Source of the DNA: an uncultured Spirochaetaceae bacterium
GTDB lineage: Bacteria; Spirochaetota; Spirochaetia; Treponematales; Treponemataceae
DNA length: 64,000 bases
Reading direction: 5' to 3'
NCBI GenBank assembly: GCA_902778325.1
Contig: CACYWZ010000002.1
Location: 1 to 64,000, forward strand
Below the pieces are notes generated by a model. That model worked only from the letters and a program-made list of their open reading frames with translations. It had not been told where the DNA came from and made no database searches. Positions within the stretch are counted from its first letter, which is position 1. Each line of letters starts with the position of its first letter. Shown here one piece after another: positions 52,713-61,861 of this stretch. The translations under genes were made by a program, and so were the position numbers.

Positions 52713-52727
52713 TGATTGCCCTTGTTT

Positions 52728-53060
52728 CTAAAACTCAGCAAATCCGTACTTTTTTAGCATATTCATATAAAGAGCGCATCTTTGGTAAAGCGGTTCTGCG
52801 TCTTTTCCAAATTTTTCGCCCAGAGCGTCTGCTATTTCTTTGACAGTTTTGTTTGAATCAATGCTGTTCCAAACAAAACTGCCAAGATTATCAAGATGAA
52901 CTTGTGAAAAACGTGGCTTCTTCAAGATTTTCTGTGCAATAAAATTGAAAAAGCCCTTGTTCTCCACAAAAATCGTAACAAGACCGCTCTCATCCACTTC
53001 AAAACGAAAGCGCGAAGAACGGCTTGGAACAAAATCAAGAAGATTAGCGCTTTTCTTCAT
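52728..53060 (-). CDS. PqqD-like (RRE fold) protein linked to an OPT transporter
   Basis: The 110-residue protein has the PqqD pattern LDNLGSFVWNSIDSNKTVKEIADALGEKFG and a closing LKKYGFAEF. PqqD-like domains bind peptide leaders in RiPP pathways, but no precursor peptide or radical SAM gene lies here. The start overlaps the end of the OPT transporter gene by 17 bp, so both are made together. It could bind a peptide substrate for, or regulate, the transporter; this is inference. Confidence 0.82.
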   Translation of the reverse strand: MKKSANLLDFVPSRSSRFRFEVDESGLVTIFVENKGFFNFIAQKILKKPRFSQVHLDNLGSFVWNSIDSNKTVKEIADALGEKFGKDAEPLYQRCALYMNMLKKYGFAEF

Positions 53061-54936
53061 TTTTTGAAGGAAGCGCAGACTTCACGATAAGAGCACACAA
53101 AATCAACAAAACGACAACGCCACCCGCAGTTCCTGTGTTGTGCTTTGACAAGTCGATTTTTGACGCGCCACCAGCAACAGTGAGAATCGCAAGCAAAATG
53201 CCAACAATTCCCTCGCCTGCGATAAGTCCTGAACTGAACAAGATGCCAGAAGAGTTTTCTTTTTCTGCGTTTTTGTTGCGTTTGTCCATAAAAGCGCGAA
53301 TAACGCCACCAATCATAATTGCAGCGTCAAGTTCGAGCGGAAGATAAACACCAATAGCAATTGCAAGGACAGGAAGCTGCAAAAGTTCAAAGATAATCGT
53401 AATGCAAGCACCAAGGAAAACAAATTCCCAAGGCAAGTTACCATTCATAACGCCCTCAGTTACGATTTTCATCAGCGTCGCTTGAGGAGCTGCGAGGTTT
53501 TCTGAGCCAAATCCCCACGCTTTGTCGAGCAAAGTGAGAATTGCGCCAATGCAAAGAGCCGAAACAACAGCGCCGATAAGTTCTCCGATTTGCTGCTTTT
53601 TCGGTGTTGCGCCAAGCAAGAAACCAGTCTTCAAGTCCTGAGACATATCGCCTGCGAGTGCCGCAACAATACAAATGACAGCGGCAATCGTCATCGCGCT
53701 AACCATTCCACTTGCACCAGTGTTGCCAGTAACTTTGAGCAAAATCGTTGAAATAAGAAGAGTTGCGATTGTCATTCCAGAAACAGGATTGTTGCTAGAA
53801 CCAACAAGACCGACCATTTTTGCAGAAACAGTCGCAAAGAAAAAGCCAAAGATGATAATAATGAGTGCGCTGACAATGTTGACACTGACCGTTGGAATGA
53901 GCCAAAGCAAAAGCGCGATGACAATAGAGCCAACAATAACAAATTTGATGCTCAAATCGTGCGATGTGCGCTCAAGAGATGCGTCGCTTTTTGAAGACGA
54001 AAGACCTTTGAGAGCGCTAGAGAACGTGCGAACGATAAGCGGAAGAGATTTTATGAGGCTGATAATTCCCGCCGCAGCAAGAGAGCCTGCACCGATATAA
54101 CGGATGAACTTTGACCAAATTCCGTCAGCGCCAGCTGCGTCATAGATTTCTTTTACCGAAATATCAGCAGGGAAAATAATATCGTTTCCGCCAAAAAGCA
54201 CAATCGCAGGAATAAGAACGAGCCACGCGATAAGACCGCCTGCAAAAACATAAGAAGCAATCTTGAAACCGCAAATATAGCCAACACCGACAACAGCAGG
54301 ATAGATTTCAGTCGAAATCGATGTTTTAAGCGCATTGATTTTCACCGCAATCGCGCCCGGAACAAGAAGAAGCCCGTCAACAACGAACTTGATGACAGCG
54401 CTGACGCCCATTCCCGCAAAAATCGCTTTCGCACCAGAGTTGTTGTCCTCTCCTGCAAGAAGAACCTCTGTACAAGCCTGCGCCTCAGGATACGGCAAAA
54501 CGCCATGCTCTTGAACGATAATCGAATTTCTGAGCGGAATCATAAACAAAACGCCAAGAATAGCGCCGCAGACAGTGATAACAGAAATCGTCAAAAGGCT
54601 AGGCTCTGCAATCAAACCCTCTTTCGCCCAAAGATAAAGCGCCGGCATTGTGAAAATAGCGCCAGCTGCGACACTTTCGCCAGCACTGCCGATTGTCTGA
54701 ACCATATTGCTTTCAAGAATCGAGTTCTTTTTCAGCACAATTCGCGTAACACCCATAGCGATAACAGCCGCTGGAATAGAAGCAGAAACTGTCATACCGA
54801 CGCGAAGCCCCAAATACGCATTCGCCGCGCCAAAAATGACGGCAAGCAAAATACCCGTAACGACCGATGTAAGCGTAAACTCCGGCGTAATTTTTCCCGC
54901 TGGAATATACGGCTTAAACTCTTCGATTTTTTCCAT
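53044..54936 (-). CDS. OPT-family oligopeptide transporter
   Basis: This integral membrane transporter has 630 residues and about 14-16 hydrophobic spans. Family stretches GAANAYLGLRVGMTVSASIPAAV near the start, YPEAQACTEVLLAGE in the middle and SGLIAGEGIVGI near the end are typical of bacterial OPT (YSL-like) proteins importing oligopeptides or metal chelates by proton coupling. AGGAG precedes ATG 54936. Its only partner is the PqqD-like gene. Confidence 0.94.
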   Translation of the reverse strand: MEKIEEFKPYIPAGKITPEFTLTSVVTGILLAVIFGAANAYLGLRVGMTVSASIPAAVIAMGVTRIVLKKNSILESNMVQTIGSAGESVAAGAIFTMPALYLWAKEGLIAEPSLLTISVITVCGAILGVLFMIPLRNSIIVQEHGVLPYPEAQACTEVLLAGEDNNSGAKAIFAGMGVSAVIKFVVDGLLLVPGAIAVKINALKTSISTEIYPAVVGVGYICGFKIASYVFAGGLIAWLVLIPAIVLFGGNDIIFPADISVKEIYDAAGADGIWSKFIRYIGAGSLAAAGIISLIKSLPLIVRTFSSALKGLSSSKSDASLERTSHDLSIKFVIVGSIVIALLLWLIPTVSVNIVSALIIIIFGFFFATVSAKMVGLVGSSNNPVSGMTIATLLISTILLKVTGNTGASGMVSAMTIAAVICIVAALAGDMSQDLKTGFLLGATPKKQQIGELIGAVVSALCIGAILTLLDKAWGFGSENLAAPQATLMKIVTEGVMNGNLPWEFVFLGACITIIFELLQLPVLAIAIGVYLPLELDAAIMIGGVIRAFMDKRNKNAEKENSSGILFSSGLIAGEGIVGILLAILTVAGGASKIDLSKHNTGTAGGVVVLLILCALIVKSALPSKNEEKR

Positions 54937-54989
54937 CGAAAACTCCTGATAAAACCTAATAAATTAAGTATCGAAATACAAACTTAATT

Positions 54990-55751
54990 TCACATTGAAA
55001 AAATCTCTCTCCTGTGCAATTTGCCGAGCATCTCAAGATTCTCTTTCACGCTCGAATGCGAAGAAGAAGCAGAAAATTGCCTCAAGTCCGAAAGAAAGCG
55101 GTTCATAGAAAAATGCTGAAAAACAAATACCCGCTCCCACGCGTCCGCCTCGTTTTCAAAACTTTTCAAAAACGCTTCCCGATAGCTTTCGAAGATTTTG
55201 CCCTTTTTCACCTCAGAATACCCCGTAAGCCAAAGCGATACATCATTTTTTCCTTCACGAACAAGACCGCACAAGAGCGCGGCTGTTTTTTCCGCCATGA
55301 AAATCTGACTTTGGACAATCAAATCTTTTGCTTTGCCGTCCGCTTTTGAAAAGCTTTTGAGCTGCACAGTTTTCGCCGAATGAACAGGCGTCTTGTTAAG
55401 GATTATCGCGTTTTTGCGAAAGTCCGTTTTCAGTTCCTCTGTGCGACGAAAAAAGTTTTCAGCGATTTTTCCGCTTTGCCCGATAAGATACTTTTTGTTT
55501 TTCTCAAGCTGCTCGTTTTTCCCGGGATTGTCGCCCACGACAATAAGGCGAATATCGCTTTCTTTCGTAATTTCGTCGAGCGCAGTGTTATAAACAACGC
55601 TGTTCTCAATCTCGTAATCCACCCCTTGCTCCTCAGCCGCCTTTTTTTGAAGCGACAAAAGAAGCGAAGAGTATTCCCTTTGCCACCTCGCGCATTTTTC
55701 GCGAAACTCGTCGCGGAAAAGCGAAAATGCTTTCCATTGGTTTTCTGTCAC
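54990..55751 (-). CDS. Divergent uracil-DNA glycosylase superfamily protein
   Basis: The 253-residue protein has the UDG-fold pattern IRLIVVGDNPGKNEQ followed by YLIGQSGKIAENFF and, later, AIILNKTPVHSAKT. This resembles the GEAPGxxE and GxAGxLL regions of UDG families 4-6, with substitutions (GDNPG for GEAPG), and cysteines for an iron-sulfur cluster are absent. Start GTG 55751 has GAGGG in front. The substrate is uncertain. It follows the GNAT gene by 21 bp. Confidence 0.78.
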   Translation of the reverse strand: MTENQWKAFSLFRDEFREKCARWQREYSSLLLSLQKKAAEEQGVDYEIENSVVYNTALDEITKESDIRLIVVGDNPGKNEQLEKNKKYLIGQSGKIAENFFRRTEELKTDFRKNAIILNKTPVHSAKTVQLKSFSKADGKAKDLIVQSQIFMAEKTAALLCGLVREGKNDVSLWLTGYSEVKKGKIFESYREAFLKSFENEADAWERVFVFQHFSMNRFLSDLRQFSASSSHSSVKENLEMLGKLHRREIFSM

Positions 55752-55772
55752 TTTGTCCCTCTCAATTTCATC

Positions 55773-56321
55773 TCAATTTTCTTTGTTAAAAACTTTTTCC
55801 ATAAAGATTGAGTCATCGCCGTTCTCAAAAAAACGCTTCAGAACACGCTTTTCAACGAATCCCTCTTTTTTATAAATCGATACGGCACGACTCCATTTTG
55901 GGTTCACCACAAGAAAAGCGCTTGAAAATCCGACATCGCTTTTTATAAGCGAAAGCGCCTCACAAAAAAAAGTGTGCGCCAAGCCCTTAGCGCGAAAATC
56001 TGGCAAAATCGCAAACGAACTCACATAAAGGCTCTTTCCGTTGTCGCTGTGAGTCTTTTTTATGCTATGCCCGACAAAAAGAGAGGCAAAATCGCTCTCG
56101 CTTTCGGGCGTTTTCTCCCAAAGCTCGCTCGAAAAATATCCCGCTGTAACGCCGTCGACTTTCAAGAGCAAAAATCCTTTCTGAAAAACCTCGATTCTCG
56201 AAAGAAACACGTCCTTTTTCTCGCGGATAGCGCTTTCAAAAGAGTTGTTCTCGATTTTCATAATCGCGTCAATGTCGCTTTTCTCTGCATTCACGATTTC
56301 GATTTTCTTCTCACAGTCCAT
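55773..56321 (-). CDS. GNAT-family N-acetyltransferase
   Basis: The 182-residue GNAT protein has the acetyl-CoA loop LPDFRAKGLAHTFF (motif A, RxxGxA) and the C-terminal SIYKKEGFVEK pattern. The N-terminal ADAIMKIENNSF-type start (SDIDAIMKIENNSFES) is typical. The acceptor is unknown. It heads a short minus-strand unit with the UDG-like gene and is divergent from plsC. Confidence 0.88.
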   Translation of the reverse strand: MDCEKKIEIVNAEKSDIDAIMKIENNSFESAIREKKDVFLSRIEVFQKGFLLLKVDGVTAGYFSSELWEKTPESESDFASLFVGHSIKKTHSDNGKSLYVSSFAILPDFRAKGLAHTFFCEALSLIKSDVGFSSAFLVVNPKWSRAVSIYKKEGFVEKRVLKRFFENGDDSIFMEKVFNKEN

Positions 56322-56484
56322 TTTGAAAAATTCTCAAGACCGTGATTATAGCAAAAAAACTTTTTTCTTTTCTATACAAAAACAACACTGCGGCGACGTT
56401 CTAAAATAATTTTTTTTCGTTCCGCCAGAGTGCGGTGGCGTTTTTGACAAAATTTTTTCTCATTGCAGTCAAAAAAGAACTCTC

Positions 56485-56513
56485 TTTATTAAAAACGAAA
56501 CTCTCGCTAGAAT
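56485..56513 (+). promoter_or_regulatory. plsC promoter, possibly giving a leaderless transcript
   Basis: TTTATT (56485-56490), 17 bp and TAGAAT (56508-56513). The -10 ends 6 bp before the plsC ATG, so the start of transcription would coincide with the start codon. No ribosome site precedes that ATG. Confidence 0.5.
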
Positions 56514-56519
56514 ACGAAT

Positions 56520-57254
56520 ATGTTTGAGACTACATTTTCGATAATACGCATCGCTTCTTTTATGCTTTCAAAAAACAAAGAGAGGCGTCTTGCTCTAAAG
56601 TATGACCGCGCGGGAGACACGAAGGCGCGCGACAATGTTGTTTTTGGCGTCGTTCCGCTTTGGGCGCGCTTTGTTTTTTCTGATGTGATGAAGGCGAGTG
56701 TCGAAGTTGAGGGTGCAGAGAAAGTGCCGTCTGACCGCGCTGTTGTTTTTATCGCAAATCATCAGGGCAATATGGACATTCCGCTTCTTTTCGGCTACAT
56801 CAACAAGCCGATGACGTTCGTCGCAAAGGCGGAGCTCGGAAAAATCCCGCTTCTTTCGGATTGGATGAAACTTCTTCAATGCACGTTCTTGGAGCGAAAA
56901 AGCCCGCGAAAATCGATTCAGGCAATTCACGACGCGGCTGAGGGCGTGAAAAAGGGCTACTCTCAGGTGATTTTCCCAGAGGGAACAAGAAGCAAAGGAG
57001 GGCCGCACCACGAGTTCAAAGCTGGAAGTTTCAAGCTCGCTTTTATGGCGGGTGCTCCGATTGTGCCTGTTACGATTGACGGAACATGGCGGATTTTTGA
57101 GGGCGAGGGCAAGGTGAAAAAGGGGCAGCACGTTCGCCTTATCATTCACGACCCGATTGAAACGGCAGGGCTTTCTAAGGACGAGCTTTCAAAGATACCA
57201 AAAGAGGTGGAAAACATTGTTTTCGCGCCTTTAGCACAAAAGGAATCAGAATAG
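56520..57254 (+). CDS. plsC: 1-acyl-sn-glycerol-3-phosphate acyltransferase
   Basis: PlsC-type acyltransferase of 244 residues in membrane phospholipid synthesis (lysophosphatidate to phosphatidate). The catalytic NHQGNMD (HX4D) and FPEGTRS substrate motifs are present at expected spacing, with VPVTIDGTW after them. A hydrophobic N-terminus is weak. ATG 56520 has no ribosome site, and the promoter -10 is directly before it; a later ATG at 56562 lacks support too. It is followed 4 bp later by the cysteine-cluster gene. Confidence 0.92.
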   Translation: MFETTFSIIRIASFMLSKNKERRLALKYDRAGDTKARDNVVFGVVPLWARFVFSDVMKASVEVEGAEKVPSDRAVVFIANHQGNMDIPLLFGYINKPMTFVAKAELGKIPLLSDWMKLLQCTFLERKSPRKSIQAIHDAAEGVKKGYSQVIFPEGTRSKGGPHHEFKAGSFKLAFMAGAPIVPVTIDGTWRIFEGEGKVKKGQHVRLIIHDPIETAGLSKDELSKIPKEVENIVFAPLAQKESE

Positions 57255-57258
57255 CACA

Positions 57259-57729
57259 ATGGAAAAGAAAGACAAATTTTACAAGGACGGGCTTTGCTTT
57301 GAGTGTCAGCGCTGTTCTTTTTGCTGCGGACACTCCCCGGGATTTGTTTATCTTTCGTGGCGCGATTTGGACAGTCTTTGCGCTTTCTTCTCGCTTTCCA
57401 GAGCGAATTTTGTCGAAAAATACTGCCGTTGGGCTGATTATTATTATGGCAAAAAGGTCTTGGCTCTTCGCGAGATGAAAAACTATGACTGTGTTTTGTG
57501 GAAAGACGGCTGCTCAGCTTACGAGGCGCGTCCTGTGCAATGCTCAACGTGGCCTTTTTGGTCGTGGATTGTCGAAAGCAGAGAATCATGGGACGATTGC
57601 GCAAAAGATTGTCCAGGAATGAACAAGGGAGAGCGACATTCGTTTGAGGAAATCGATAGCGCCCAAAAGCGGTATTTGGAAAACCTCCCGATTGAACGGG
57701 AGGAGTTCCTCAAGGTCGTTTCCGAGTAG
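57259..57729 (+). CDS. YkgJ-family cysteine-cluster protein
   Basis: This 156-residue protein has the UPF0153/YkgJ arrangement: CFECQRCSFCCGHSPGF at the start, then YDCVLW..GCSAYEARPVQC and a late DDCAKDCPG. These cysteines are thought to bind zinc or iron. It is likely co-transcribed with plsC. Its stop lies 2 bp from the stop of jetC on the other strand, which leaves no room for a jetD gene in that interval. Confidence 0.9.
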   Translation: MEKKDKFYKDGLCFECQRCSFCCGHSPGFVYLSWRDLDSLCAFFSLSRANFVEKYCRWADYYYGKKVLALREMKNYDCVLWKDGCSAYEARPVQCSTWPFWSWIVESRESWDDCAKDCPGMNKGERHSFEEIDSAQKRYLENLPIEREEFLKVVSE

Positions 57730-57731
57730 TT

Positions 57732-60700
57732 TTATTTTTGCTCGATATTTTGTTCTATCTGAGCGCTCTTGTATGTTTCAATGCTCATCGAAAGCAATCT
57801 TGAATCGGCAGTGTTTTTGTTTTCGGTGAGATGAACCGATGAGATGTAATCTTCGACGATGTTGATTTTGTCGAGAGGTGTTACAACCATCAGCTGCAAA
57901 TCGATTTGCTTGAAAAGGCGCATTGCATATTCGCTGTTGTACGAATCGCTCTTGCTGAACGCTTCGTCAACGATTACAAAGCGGAATGACGATGCGCCTC
58001 CATTGTTTATGCCGAACTGATAAGCAATTGCAGAGGCAAGAATTGTGTAGGTGAGTTTTGCTTTCTCGCCTCCAGAAAGGCTTGCGCTGTCGTTATAGTA
58101 TTGCTTTTGTGTTGAATCGACAGCGTAATTCTCGCTTGCGGCAAATGTGAACCAGTTTCGAATATCAAGTACGAACTTCCTGTTTGCGTCGTTCATATCA
58201 AGATAATCAAGGAGAGCTTTCACTTTCAAAAAGAGCGCTTCACGGTATTTTTCGCCTTCCTCGCCGCTCTTATCGAGAAGCGCTGAATCTGGAATGCTGT
58301 CTTTCAAAAGCGCTTTTAGCTCTTTTATTCTCACGTCCGAACTGTCTCTGGCGAGAAGTTGCAAATATGTTTCAGGAGCGCTTTCGTATGCGATTGACTT
58401 CAGGCTTTCGTTAAGCGCATTTATTGCAAAGCGAATTTCATCTGCTCTCTCTTTTATGTACTCGCAAAAATCGATGATGTCATTGTTCATCGTTTCGTGA
58501 AGATACTCGTTGAACTCATTTTGGTATCGTGGCAGATTGTCTTTCAAAAGAGTGTCGTAAACGGCAAGGAAATCGCCAAGAGAATCCACCGACGCGTCCA
58601 TATCGATGAACTCGGAAGACCAATCTCCATAATTTTCGCGAAGAGTCTGGTTCGGGTTTTTTATGGCGCTCATTTGTCTTATGAGTTGCTGTGATAATTC
58701 TGCTTCGCGCTTTGAACACTCTGCGCTTCGCTTTTCGATATCAGAACTGACAAAAGCAAAACTCTTTTCAAGTTCATCAACCGTTTTTGCACCAAGATTT
58801 TTCTCGTATTCGCTTTCAAAATCTTTTGCAGCGACCTTTCCTTCTTCTGTTTCAAGACTTGCTTTTAATAAATCAAAAGTGCGGTTGTACTGCTCAAGTT
58901 TTTCTTCGCGTCCTTTTTGCTTGTCCTGCAAAACGGCGATAATCCCAGTGAATGTGTTTGTGCGCTCTGTGCTTTTTTCTTTTTTTGCAAGAACAGCGTT
59001 CAGTTGTGACTGCAATTCCTTTATGTTTTCGTCGCCCGAAAGAAGACGCGCTTCTTCTGCGCGAAGGGAAGCGATTTCATCATCAAAGCCATCTGTGTCA
59101 ATTTCGCGCCATTTCGTGATTTCCGAAATATTTTTTATCGCGCGTATTTTCTCTTCGATTTCATCAAGTTCAGAATCGATTGCAACTCGCTCTTTTTCTT
59201 TTTCGCTCGAAAGCGCTTTGAGGCTGTCGAGTTGCGTGCTCAAATCCTGCCTTTTCAAAGAGTTGTCCCAACCCAAAACCTGAGAGTTTTGTTTGATAAA
59301 AGAGCGGTCGTCTTTTTCGTGGCGCAATCCCTTTTTTATGAGTCCGCTAGACGAAATCGCCTGTTTTGCTCTTGCAATTTCATCGGTGTCATCGGTGCAA
59401 AGAAAATTGAAATGAGAGCGAACATAATTCGTTATCCATTCGCAAAGTTCATGGTTCTCGCGCACATCGATTTTCCCCGGAACGCTATTCGCATCTGCGC
59501 TTTCACCGCCAAAAAACAACTCATCTTCTGTCTTTAGGTAAACAACACGACCGCGCATATTTGTGTTTTTCACGAAGTTCGTAACATCGTCATAAATATC
59601 TGGTGTCACAAGAAGCGTGAGTGCAAAACTGTGCAAAAGGCGCTCAATCGCAAAACTCCATTTACTTTCGCTTTCCTTGACGCAAAGGAGCTCGCCCGCA
59701 AACGGCAATTTTTCTTCTGAAATCGAAAGCGCTGAGCAAATCCTTGAGCGAATCTCAATGTTCTCAAAAGGAATATTTGAAGACGGGCGAGAGCCAAGAG
59801 AAGAAAGTTCGTTCTGGATTTCGCTAATGCGCTGTTTTTCGTCTTTTTCCGCAGTGTAAAGTTCAATTCTGCGTTTGTCCAGAACCGCCTTCTTGCTTTG
59901 CTCTGCGCTCTGCCGTGCCTTCACAGATTTCAGCGCAGACTCAAATCCCTGCTCGGTGAGCGGCGGCTCAATGCCAAGACTTTGCAATTTTTGATTGAAC
60001 TTGACCTTTTCTTCCTCGATATGTCCCCGCTCTTTTTCAAGAGAATCGATTTTCAAGCGGATTTGCGTCAAGCGCTGGCTTGCGGCATTTTGCGCAATCG
60101 AGATTTTTATCGAGTCAATCTCTTTTTGAAGTTCCTCTTGAACTGCAAGCTCTTCGTTTCGCTCTTCAATCGAGTGCTGGAGCGTTTCGCGAATATTTTC
60201 AAGCTCATCGCTTATGATTTCACGCGAGCGCGTCGTGTACCAAGCAGGCGCATACTCTTTCATCGCCGAAAGACGCATCTTCTCCTCGCTCGCTTCTTTC
60301 CACTTTTTGCCAATAGCCTCAATCGGCTGGAGCATTTCGATTTGCGCTTTTGCCTTGAGGATTTCGCGGCTGCTTTGCATAAGATTCTGGTAGCCAGAGC
60401 GAAGTTGCTCATATCTTGAAACGGTGTCTTGCTCTTCAAGCATATTCGTTCGGATAAAATCGGTGAGATTGCCCAAAACTTTCAAGCCGACAATTTGCGA
60501 GAAAAGGCGCAACGCTTTGTCAGAGCGAAATCCAAAAATCGACGAATACGTTTCGCTGTATTTTTTGAAATTGTCGCCAAAGAAGATTGTTCCCGCTTTC
60601 GCCGAAAGGATTTTTCTCCAAGCGCCGCTACGGTCAATGCAAGCGCCTTCCTCTGAGAGAATGTCGTTTATGTCCTGAATGCTCAGCTTCTTTTTCGTTA

Positions 60701-61142
60701 TCGCAAAAACTCTCGTGAGCGTCTCGCCTGAAAAGTATCGCACTTGAAGAAGGCTCACAGTGTTTTGAGCGCAATCATCTGTGAAAGAGCCTGCAAGAAT
60801 AGAATACGCGCTACTGTCTCGAAGCGTCTGTGTTTTTGCCTCTCCCGTGCCGTTTTCCTGCTTGTTGCCGTACGCGCCGAGGACATAACTCTCTTCGCTT
60901 CGGTCATGCTTGTGATTTGAGCCAGAAGATTGATTATAAAAGCGCATATTCTGCGGAACAAGAAGCGTCATCAGCGCATCAACAAGCGTCGTCTTTCCGC
61001 TTCCGTTCTCGCCCGTCAAAAGCGTCGACTTCTTTCGTGCGTCAACAGTATAAATCGAGCCATCAAAGATTCCCCAGTTGTAAAGCTGGAAAAAATCAAG
61101 CCTGTAGCCTGCTTTTGTATCAGAAAAAAGAGTTTGTGTCAT
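57732..61142 (-). CDS. jetC: SMC-like ATPase JetC / MksB (Wadjet-type)
   Basis: The protein has 1136 residues. Walker A is GENGSGKTTL (44-53), and long coiled coils of Glu, Lys and Gln run through about 280-490 and 640-880. The ABC signature SLSGGEKAKLTY and Walker B FRFVIVDEAFSKSD lie near the end. The architecture is that of MukB-like JetC/MksB, the motor of Wadjet and MksBEF complexes that extrude DNA loops. ATG 61142 overlaps the jetB stop by four bases and follows GGAG. It is the last gene of the operon here; jetD would normally follow. Confidence 0.93.
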   Translation of the reverse strand: MTQTLFSDTKAGYRLDFFQLYNWGIFDGSIYTVDARKKSTLLTGENGSGKTTLVDALMTLLVPQNMRFYNQSSGSNHKHDRSEESYVLGAYGNKQENGTGEAKTQTLRDSSAYSILAGSFTDDCAQNTVSLLQVRYFSGETLTRVFAITKKKLSIQDINDILSEEGACIDRSGAWRKILSAKAGTIFFGDNFKKYSETYSSIFGFRSDKALRLFSQIVGLKVLGNLTDFIRTNMLEEQDTVSRYEQLRSGYQNLMQSSREILKAKAQIEMLQPIEAIGKKWKEASEEKMRLSAMKEYAPAWYTTRSREIISDELENIRETLQHSIEERNEELAVQEELQKEIDSIKISIAQNAASQRLTQIRLKIDSLEKERGHIEEEKVKFNQKLQSLGIEPPLTEQGFESALKSVKARQSAEQSKKAVLDKRRIELYTAEKDEKQRISEIQNELSSLGSRPSSNIPFENIEIRSRICSALSISEEKLPFAGELLCVKESESKWSFAIERLLHSFALTLLVTPDIYDDVTNFVKNTNMRGRVVYLKTEDELFFGGESADANSVPGKIDVRENHELCEWITNYVRSHFNFLCTDDTDEIARAKQAISSSGLIKKGLRHEKDDRSFIKQNSQVLGWDNSLKRQDLSTQLDSLKALSSEKEKERVAIDSELDEIEEKIRAIKNISEITKWREIDTDGFDDEIASLRAEEARLLSGDENIKELQSQLNAVLAKKEKSTERTNTFTGIIAVLQDKQKGREEKLEQYNRTFDLLKASLETEEGKVAAKDFESEYEKNLGAKTVDELEKSFAFVSSDIEKRSAECSKREAELSQQLIRQMSAIKNPNQTLRENYGDWSSEFIDMDASVDSLGDFLAVYDTLLKDNLPRYQNEFNEYLHETMNNDIIDFCEYIKERADEIRFAINALNESLKSIAYESAPETYLQLLARDSSDVRIKELKALLKDSIPDSALLDKSGEEGEKYREALFLKVKALLDYLDMNDANRKFVLDIRNWFTFAASENYAVDSTQKQYYNDSASLSGGEKAKLTYTILASAIAYQFGINNGGASSFRFVIVDEAFSKSDSYNSEYAMRLFKQIDLQLMVVTPLDKINIVEDYISSVHLTENKNTADSRLLSMSIETYKSAQIEQNIEQK

Positions 61143-61861
61143 TTTTTCTCCTCGCCAGAATCTGATGAATAAGAGGCATTTTGCGCTTCAAGGCGCTTTT
61201 TGAACTCTGAAAGAAACTCAGGTCCAATTCGGCTTTTTATAATCCGCCTGACTTCAAATTTTCGCTCAGAAGAGTTGTCGATGATTTCATGAAGGAAAGT
61301 CAGCCTCAAAAGTTGCGCAATATACTCGTCAAGACGCTTCAAAACGCGAGTTTGGTCGCTCGACGATTTTAGATAAGGAAGCAAAAGTTCCCTTATCTCG
61401 CTCTCCGAAATGACAAGAGCGCTTTTTGAACTTTCAGACGCTTCAAAGCGGTCAAGAGCCTCACGCAAAAGCACACACAACATCGAAAGCTCCACAGAAA
61501 GCGGCATTTTCTTAATAAGACGCGGCATCTTCACGCCATCGTCCTGTGTTGAGCGCTCATCATCAGAGGGCGCTTCCTCAAAGCCCGAAACAGCAGCGCG
61601 AGAACGATGGTCGTCCGCTTCAGCAAGAAAAGCATAGCCGTCACTTTGGTTTTGCAAAACAACAAGCCCGATTTTTGAAAAATAATCGTTTATCGCTGAA
61701 AACCATTCACAAAGCGTGTTCCAGTTCTCATCATCAGCGCCAGAACGGTAAAGCGGTCCTTGCAAAAGTTTGACGCACACACCGCCCCACGAAGGCGTTT
61801 TTGCCTGATTCGGCAAAAAACTGTCCTGCTCATTATTCTGTAAATCTAAATTATCTGCCAT
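61139..61861 (-). CDS. jetB: JetB / MksE-like subunit (DUF4194)
   Basis: The 240-residue protein has the DUF4194 features I recall: a winged-helix part with VKLLQGPLYRSGADDENW and FSKIGLVVLQNQSDGYAFL, an acidic insertion at about 85-105, and a C-terminal helix region (LDEYIAQLLRLTFLHEI). It is a kite-like subunit bridging JetA and JetC. It overlaps both neighbours (11 bp with jetA, 4 bp with jetC), so expression is coupled. Confidence 0.88.
   Translation of the reverse strand: MADNLDLQNNEQDSFLPNQAKTPSWGGVCVKLLQGPLYRSGADDENWNTLCEWFSAINDYFSKIGLVVLQNQSDGYAFLAEADDHRSRAAVSGFEEAPSDDERSTQDDGVKMPRLIKKMPLSVELSMLCVLLREALDRFEASESSKSALVISESEIRELLLPYLKSSSDQTRVLKRLDEYIAQLLRLTFLHEIIDNSSERKFEVRRIIKSRIGPEFLSEFKKRLEAQNASYSSDSGEEKK

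Noticed and set aside
56422..56446. CGCCA / TGGCG hairpin followed by T5 between GNAT and plsC
   Set aside because: No gene is transcribed into it from the left on the plus strand, so a terminator role is not supported.
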